A DNA stretch of 18,454 bases from Deltaproteobacteria bacterium (GTDB lineage: Bacteria; Myxococcota_A; UBA9160; SMWR01). The notes beneath the pieces are model-generated. The model worked only from the letters and a program-made list of their open reading frames with translations. It ran no database searches and was not told the DNA's origin. Each line of letters begins with the position of its first letter. The first letter of the stretch is position 1. The translations under genes and the position numbers were made by a program. The stretch spans positions 1 through 18,454 of the forward strand of contig JAFDAW010000045.1 in the NCBI GenBank assembly GCA_019313605.1. The letters run 5' to 3'. This document shows, piece by piece, positions 15,051-18,454 of this stretch.

Positions 15051-15248
15051 CTACCGGACCGCGCGCGGCGCGCCGGGTGCGCCGTCAATCACGACGCGCA
15101 GGGTTGCGGTGGAATCGACGATCCGCACATCCATCGCGTCGCTCTCGGCGCTGGCTGTTTCTACGAACGAAACGTCCCGTAGACAGATCCACACCAGGCA
15201 AACGGCAATCACGGTCAGCACGACCTTCAAGTAGCGATCTGATTGCAT
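15051..15248 (-). CDS. Small single-pass membrane protein of unknown function
   Basis: This 65-residue protein starts MQSDRYLKVVLTVIAVCLVWICLRD: a short positively charged lead, then one hydrophobic helix at about residues 7-23, then a polar tail that ends alanine/proline/arginine-rich. Proteins with this opening are, as far as I remember, common small unannotated membrane proteins in several Gram-negative groups; I cannot assign a function. The Shine-Dalgarno GGGAGGGAG lies about five nt before ATG 15248, which strongly supports translation. It could also be a signal-anchored periplasmic peptide (VETASAES after the helix). Repeat copy 5 begins 14 nt beyond its stop. Confidence 0.72.
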   Translation of the reverse strand: MQSDRYLKVVLTVIAVCLVWICLRDVSFVETASAESDAMDVRIVDSTATLRVVIDGAPGAPRAVR

Positions 15249-15404
15249 CGGTGCTCCCTCCCTGGCCGAATCCTACCCCCTCCCCCAGCCCCTCGCCTGC
15301 TCCGACAGCGCCGAGAACGGGCCAACTCCAGCCAACCGAACGCGAATCATCGGTCATTGCCAAAAGACAGCTTGTTCTCCAACCAACTGCTGGCTTCGTT
15401 GCGT

Positions 15405-15929
15405 TCAGCATTGCTCATAAACGGCCCCGCTCGCACTGACGCATTTTCCGAAGGCGCGAGTGATCAGGGCGAAATCTCCGAAGCCGACGATACCGTCCCC
15501 ATCGAGGTCAGCGACACTCCCGCCTTGATCGCCAAAGGCTTGGGTGAATAAACCCAGGTCCACCATTCCGACCGCACCGTCTCCAGAGAGATCCGCGTTC
15601 TCTACCCGCTCGATGAGCACGATGTCACTGTCGTAATAGATGGGGACGCCACTCTCGTAATCAATCGCGGTGACCCAGACGCGGTGAGTTCCCAGGGAGG
15701 GGATGCACGCTGCGTCCCCCATTTCGGCCGCCGCGCAGTGATCGATATCGTCGAAACAGATCTCGTATTCGACGTTGGGTATCGGCGACGGTTGCCATTC
15801 CCAGGCTGGGCAGTCGACCAGGATCGACTGGGGGGCCAACTGATCGGTTGCGTTCGCGTTGGTTTTCCAGAAAATCGGCAGGAAACCGATCGCCGCGATT
15901 GCGGTAATCGATACGAATCGTGAGTGCAC
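15405..15929 (-). CDS. Secreted dockerin-like (EF-hand repeat) protein
   Basis: This 174-residue exported protein begins with a signal peptide of about 27 residues (hydrophobic TAIAAIGFLPIFW, then NANA before the likely cleavage). Residues ~40-108 form a beta-rich, cysteine-containing module (C40, C58, C65, C75; HRVWVTAID, IYYDSDIVLIE), possibly fibronectin-like. The C-terminal part has two dockerin type I-like calcium-binding repeats: DLSGDGAVGMVDLGLFTQAFG (113-133) and DLDGDGIVGFGDFALITRAFG (141-161). C163 and C174 close the chain. The GTG start at 15929 has GGAG seven nt upstream. No cohesin or scaffoldin gene is in the window; such repeats often occur outside cellulosomes, for example in myxobacterial and planctomycete extracellular proteins. 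It probably binds calcium; its partner is unknown. The gap 15249-15404 before the next gene holds nothing I can identify. Confidence 0.8.
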   Translation of the reverse strand: MHSRFVSITAIAAIGFLPIFWKTNANATDQLAPQSILVDCPAWEWQPSPIPNVEYEICFDDIDHCAAAEMGDAACIPSLGTHRVWVTAIDYESGVPIYYDSDIVLIERVENADLSGDGAVGMVDLGLFTQAFGDQGGSVADLDGDGIVGFGDFALITRAFGKCVSASGAVYEQC

Positions 15930-16238
15930 TCATTGCTCCAAGTCAGAAGATGTCGCGAGGCAGGGCCCCGCGACTTTCCGGTCATGCACTCTCTGTCGGG
16001 CGGATGTATAGGCGGATCTGCGCGAATCTCTGTGAGGCGCGTCACCCAATTCAAAAGATGTGAAGTGGTGCGACGGTGTGGTTGTGCGAAAACTCGACTC
16101 GGAAACAGCTGAAACCCGAGCGGGTAATCTTCAGCAATGGCACCGACGGGAAGACCGATTTCGTGTAGGAGTTTTCCGAGCTCTAGATAGGACCATTACC
16201 GAAGCCGGATCTCGAGCAAAAGCAGCGGGGACCAAGGG
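15930..16238. other. Intergenic region without a recognised gene
   Basis: The gap is ~310 bp. I see no supported gene or RNA. An 8-bp complementary pair (GAAAACTC at 16088-16095, GAGTTTTC at 16169-16176) encloses smaller pairs (CTCGG/CCGAG and, alternatively, GCTGAA/TTCAGC). On the minus strand the same stretch has a short protein-like reading frame without a start. Both may be chance. The promoter of the dockerin-like gene should lie near 15950-16000. Confidence 0.35.
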
Positions 16239-16338
16239 CGGGGACGTTGTTGAATAGTTGAATTGGGGGACGCGAATTCGGTGGCATCCTTGGAAACTCA
16301 CCGACGTCCCCCAATTCAACTATTCAACAACGTCCCCG
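16239..16338 (-). repeat. 100-bp palindromic element, copy 6 (inverted)
   Basis: It is 100 bp with the same ends. Its reverse complement differs from copy 1 at only two loop positions. It ends 10 nt beyond the cheC stop. An additional AGCGGGGAC lies 14 bp outside the left end (about 16224-16232). Confidence 0.95.
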
Positions 16339-16348
16339 CTGGCGTGGG

Positions 16349-16885
16349 CTAGGACTTGGATTCGGGGGCGAAGATCAGGCGGACGTGGATCTCGCTTTCG
16401 GCGTCGGTGAGTTCACACTCGACACAGTGTTCGGCGCCGCGATCGCGGAGCATCGATGCAAATGCGGTATCTGCTCCTTCCATCACGAGTACCGGAACGG
16501 AAAGCAGGATTCGCCCGCCGAGCCGATCTGCGATCGCAGACATCGTGTGCGATGCGACGATGTTGCCGACTTCGCGCAGCGCCGACTCGATGACGTGGTC
16601 GTGATCCTCAGCGTCTTCGTCCTGAACCAATCTTTCTGAAACGATGTCACACGAATGCGCGGGAAGCAGGATGGCGACCAGGCCGGTGAGTTCACCGTCC
16701 GCCTGAAAGATCACGCCGGTCTTCCAGGTATCGTCCGCGCTGTATTCGTCGATGTCCACGAATTGCGGAACGCTCGGCGCAATCGCACGATGCAAGAGCA
16801 GCGTAAACGCCATCGAGGCGTGGCTTGCGCCGATGCTCGTGAGCTCGTAGAGGCGCTCTCGCTCGTCGTGGGAAAACTCAGTCAT
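16349..16885 (-). CDS. cheC: CheC-family chemotaxis phosphatase
   Basis: CheC/CheX/FliY proteins dephosphorylate CheY-P; CheC also interacts with CheD. This 178-residue protein has the pseudo-twofold CheC layout. The first helix motif is ELTSIGASHASMAFTLLL, where the expected Asn of the Glu-x-x-Asn site is S17 (E14 is kept). The second is ESALREVGNIVASHTMSAIADRLGG, with S101, E105, N108 and P131, fitting the (S/D)-x3-E-x2-N-x22-P active-site consensus. So only the second site should be catalytic. ATG 16885 lies four nt after the cheA stop, with only a weak GAGTGG Shine-Dalgarno, implying coupling to cheA. No cheD, cheY or receptor gene is visible, so the cluster must extend beyond the window. 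Repeat copy 6 follows the stop. Confidence 0.87.
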   Translation of the reverse strand: MTEFSHDERERLYELTSIGASHASMAFTLLLHRAIAPSVPQFVDIDEYSADDTWKTGVIFQADGELTGLVAILLPAHSCDIVSERLVQDEDAEDHDHVIESALREVGNIVASHTMSAIADRLGGRILLSVPVLVMEGADTAFASMLRDRGAEHCVECELTDAESEIHVRLIFAPESKS

Positions 16886-16889
16886 CCAC

Positions 16890-18089
16890 TCATCCGAGTT
16901 GGTTGAGATCCAGCAGGAAGATCGGCAAGCCGTCTCCCGATATCGTCAGGCCGACGATCGAGCGCACGCTCGAGAGCAGCTCGGGAACCGGCTTGACGTA
17001 GATCTGTTGATGGCAGACGACACTGTCGATCCTGATCGCCATCATTTCGCCGTGCACTTCCGCGAGAACCAACACCTCCTGTGCTCGAGGCTTCGGCGGA
17101 GGCAAACACAGATACTCGGCGAGCGGAAACACGGCCACCGGCTCGTCGTCCACCAGGGTGAACGATTCCTGGCCACTTCGTTCGATCGTGTCGGCCTCGA
17201 CTTCGACGATGCGCTCCACCTTGGCGACGGGGATTGCGATGGTCTCACCAGAGACGCCCAGCAGGATCACGCGCTGCACGGCCGCGGTGATCGGCACGAC
17301 CATCGTGGTCGTCGTGCCGTGCCCGCGCCGAGTCGAGATCTCCACCTGCCCGCCAAGGGATTCGATGGTTGCGCGCACCGCGTCCATCCCGACGCCGCGC
17401 CCCGAAAGCTCCGAGACCGACTCGGCGGTGGAAATGCCGGGCTGGAAGACCAGTGCCGCGAGTTGTTCGGGAGGCAGATCTTCGGCGAGGTCCGACAACA
17501 AGATGCCCGCATCGATTGCGCGTTTGCGCACCTGGTCGAGATCGATCCCGGCACCGTCGTCGCGGATCGAAATGCTAATCGAGTCTTTCACACGCCGCGC
17601 GTCGATCACGATCTGACCGACCTCACTCTTGCCAGCCTCCACCCGCACGCTCGGCAGCTCGATTCCGTGACCCACCGCATTGCGAACCAGGTGTACGAGG
17701 GGATCGCTGAGCCGATCGAGAATCGAGCGATCGAGTTCGATCTCCGCACCTTCGAGCGAAAGCTCGACGCGCTTGTCCAATCGGCGCGCAACTTCGCGCG
17801 CCATGCGCGGCAGCGGATCCACGATTCGCGCCAGCGGCGTGGTGCGCAATTCGAGCGCGCGGCGCTGGAGGTCGCCGACGACGCGATCCATCCGGTCGAG
17901 CCCGACGGAGAGCTGGGGCCGATCGTCGCCGCCTTCGTCACCGGTGGTCCGAAGCTGACTGGAGCTCAGGATGACTTCGCCGACGGTTCCGAGGAAGCGG
18001 TCGAGGGTTTCGGTTTTGACGCGAACGGATTGGGGCGGCCTGGGTGTCTCGATGCTCTCTACGCGATCAGTGGAGCCGGCCGATTGCAT
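16890..18089 (-). CDS. cheA: CheA histidine kinase core (P3-P4-P5), frame separated from its HPt domain
   Basis: These 399 residues carry the CheA dimerisation domain P3 (~22-90: VKTETLDRFLGTVGEVILSSSQL, LRTTPLARI), the ATP-binding P4 (~95-268) and the CheW-like P5 (~270-399). P4 has the N-box DPLVHLVRNAVGHGIE with H133 and N137, but the Asp that usually precedes HGIE is G140; it also has DDGAGID (D177-D178), the F/G2 region FQPGISTAES...GRGVGMDAVR and GHGTTTTMVVPIT. P5 ends VGLTISGDGLPIFLLDLNQLG. The ATG at 18089 overlaps the stop of the HPt frame as TAATG. In the -1 frame the preceding sequence is open back through the A10 tract (18110-18119) into the HPt gene, so this is probably the C-terminal part of one CheA. 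cheC follows four nt after the stop. Confidence 0.9.
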   Translation of the reverse strand: MQSAGSTDRVESIETPRPPQSVRVKTETLDRFLGTVGEVILSSSQLRTTGDEGGDDRPQLSVGLDRMDRVVGDLQRRALELRTTPLARIVDPLPRMAREVARRLDKRVELSLEGAEIELDRSILDRLSDPLVHLVRNAVGHGIELPSVRVEAGKSEVGQIVIDARRVKDSISISIRDDGAGIDLDQVRKRAIDAGILLSDLAEDLPPEQLAALVFQPGISTAESVSELSGRGVGMDAVRATIESLGGQVEISTRRGHGTTTTMVVPITAAVQRVILLGVSGETIAIPVAKVERIVEVEADTIERSGQESFTLVDDEPVAVFPLAEYLCLPPPKPRAQEVLVLAEVHGEMMAIRIDSVVCHQQIYVKPVPELLSSVRSIVGLTISGDGLPIFLLDLNQLG

Positions 18090-18454
18090 TACTGGATCGG
18101 GGTCTGGGCTTTTTTTTTTGCTGCGTCCTGTGCGGAAGCGGTGGCAGCGAGTACGGGGGCAGTGGATACGGGCGGTGGTTCATCGAGGCGATTGGTCAAT
18201 ACGGCGGCCAAAGCCGGATCCGGCGGGGGCATCTCACCCGTCGAGCGGATCACGTCCACCATCGATTCGAGGCGATCGAGACCGCGGAAGAGCAAGGCGA
18301 GTTCTTCGGGGTCTGCGACGCAGCCCTCTCGGCGAACCTCCTGCATCCGATCTTCGAGACCGTGGGAGACTTGCGTGATCGAGTCGTATTCCAGAGAAGC
18401 AGCCATCCCTTTGATGGAATGGGCCATGCGAAAGATCAGATCGATCGCTTCGCC
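18089..18454 (-). CDS. cheA: CheA HPt (P1) domain, N-terminus outside window, frame ends at poly-A junction
   Basis: The frame is open at the window edge (GEAIDLIFRMAHSIKGMAASL), so the gene begins beyond 18454; the ATG at 18427 is internal. MAHSIKGMA holds the phospho-accepting His (codon 18421-18419), and the following helices (ITQVSHGLEDRMQEVR, ALLFRGLDRLESMVDVI) complete an HPt fold as in CheA P1. A proline/alanine-rich linker follows, ending DAAKKKAQTPIQ before TAA at 18091-18089. The three lysines are read from a run of ten A (18110-18119 as T on the + strand). One extra A, or a -1 shift there, gives KKSPDPDPV and continues into the kinase core frame without a stop. It could be a separate HPt protein, a frameshifted gene, or a slippage-dependent fusion. 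Confidence 0.85.
   Translation of the reverse strand, partial: GEAIDLIFRMAHSIKGMAASLEYDSITQVSHGLEDRMQEVRREGCVADPEELALLFRGLDRLESMVDVIRSTGEMPPPDPALAAVLTNRLDEPPPVSTAPVLAATASAQDAAKKKAQTPIQ

Noticed and set aside
15602..16054. 150-residue minus-strand ORF overlapping the dockerin-like gene
   Set aside because: Mostly out-of-frame with the well-supported secreted protein (signal peptide and EF-hand repeats), with low-complexity shadow composition.
16088..16176. Structured RNA or riboswitch (8-bp closing pair with inner stems), or a remnant minus-strand coding sequence
   Set aside because: No match to a riboswitch consensus I know, alternative inner pairings conflict, and the protein-like frame has no start and a stop just upstream. 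Not enough to call either.

Overview
The window is high-GC and gene-dense, from a bacterial chromosome. The gene content (PpiC foldase, LexA, groESL, larB/larC, a split cheA with cheC, a histone-fold protein, a dockerin-like secreted protein) suggests a deltaproteobacterial-type lineage (Myxococcota, Bdellovibrionota or a relative). That is an inference from gene families; no rRNA or other phylogenetic anchor is present.

Layout: (1) 1-1221, the C-terminal part of a PpiD/SurA-like peptidyl-prolyl isomerase on the + strand. (2) 1378-2776, a tightly overlapped minus-strand operon of two 6-pyruvoyl-tetrahydropterin synthase (PTPS) family genes followed by folE. (3) 3079-3681, lexA. (4) 3945-5137, a coupled pair of unrecognised genes. 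(5) 5425-7375, groES-groEL with a strong terminator. (6) 7484-7705, a small histone-fold protein. (7) 7863-9858, larC followed by an alpha/beta hydrolase. (8) 10162-14028, two + strand membrane GT-C glycosyltransferase-like genes (ArnT/PMT-like and TMTC-like with TPRs) lying between larC and larB. (9) 14114-14863, larB. (10) 15051-15929, a one-helix membrane protein and a secreted dockerin-like protein. (11) 16349-18454, cheC and cheA, with the cheA HPt domain and kinase core in different frames across an A10 tract.

Six copies of an exactly 100-bp palindromic element with about 30-36-bp arms are scattered through the intergenic regions. Five of them end 10-32 nt beyond the stop codon of a minus-strand gene.

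The main points for a second look are: the two adjacent PTPS paralogs, which have lost complementary halves of an active site known to form between subunits; the bacterial histone, with two possible starts and a possible Shine-Dalgarno-sequestering leader; the 100-bp hairpin family; and the cheA split at a poly-A run.
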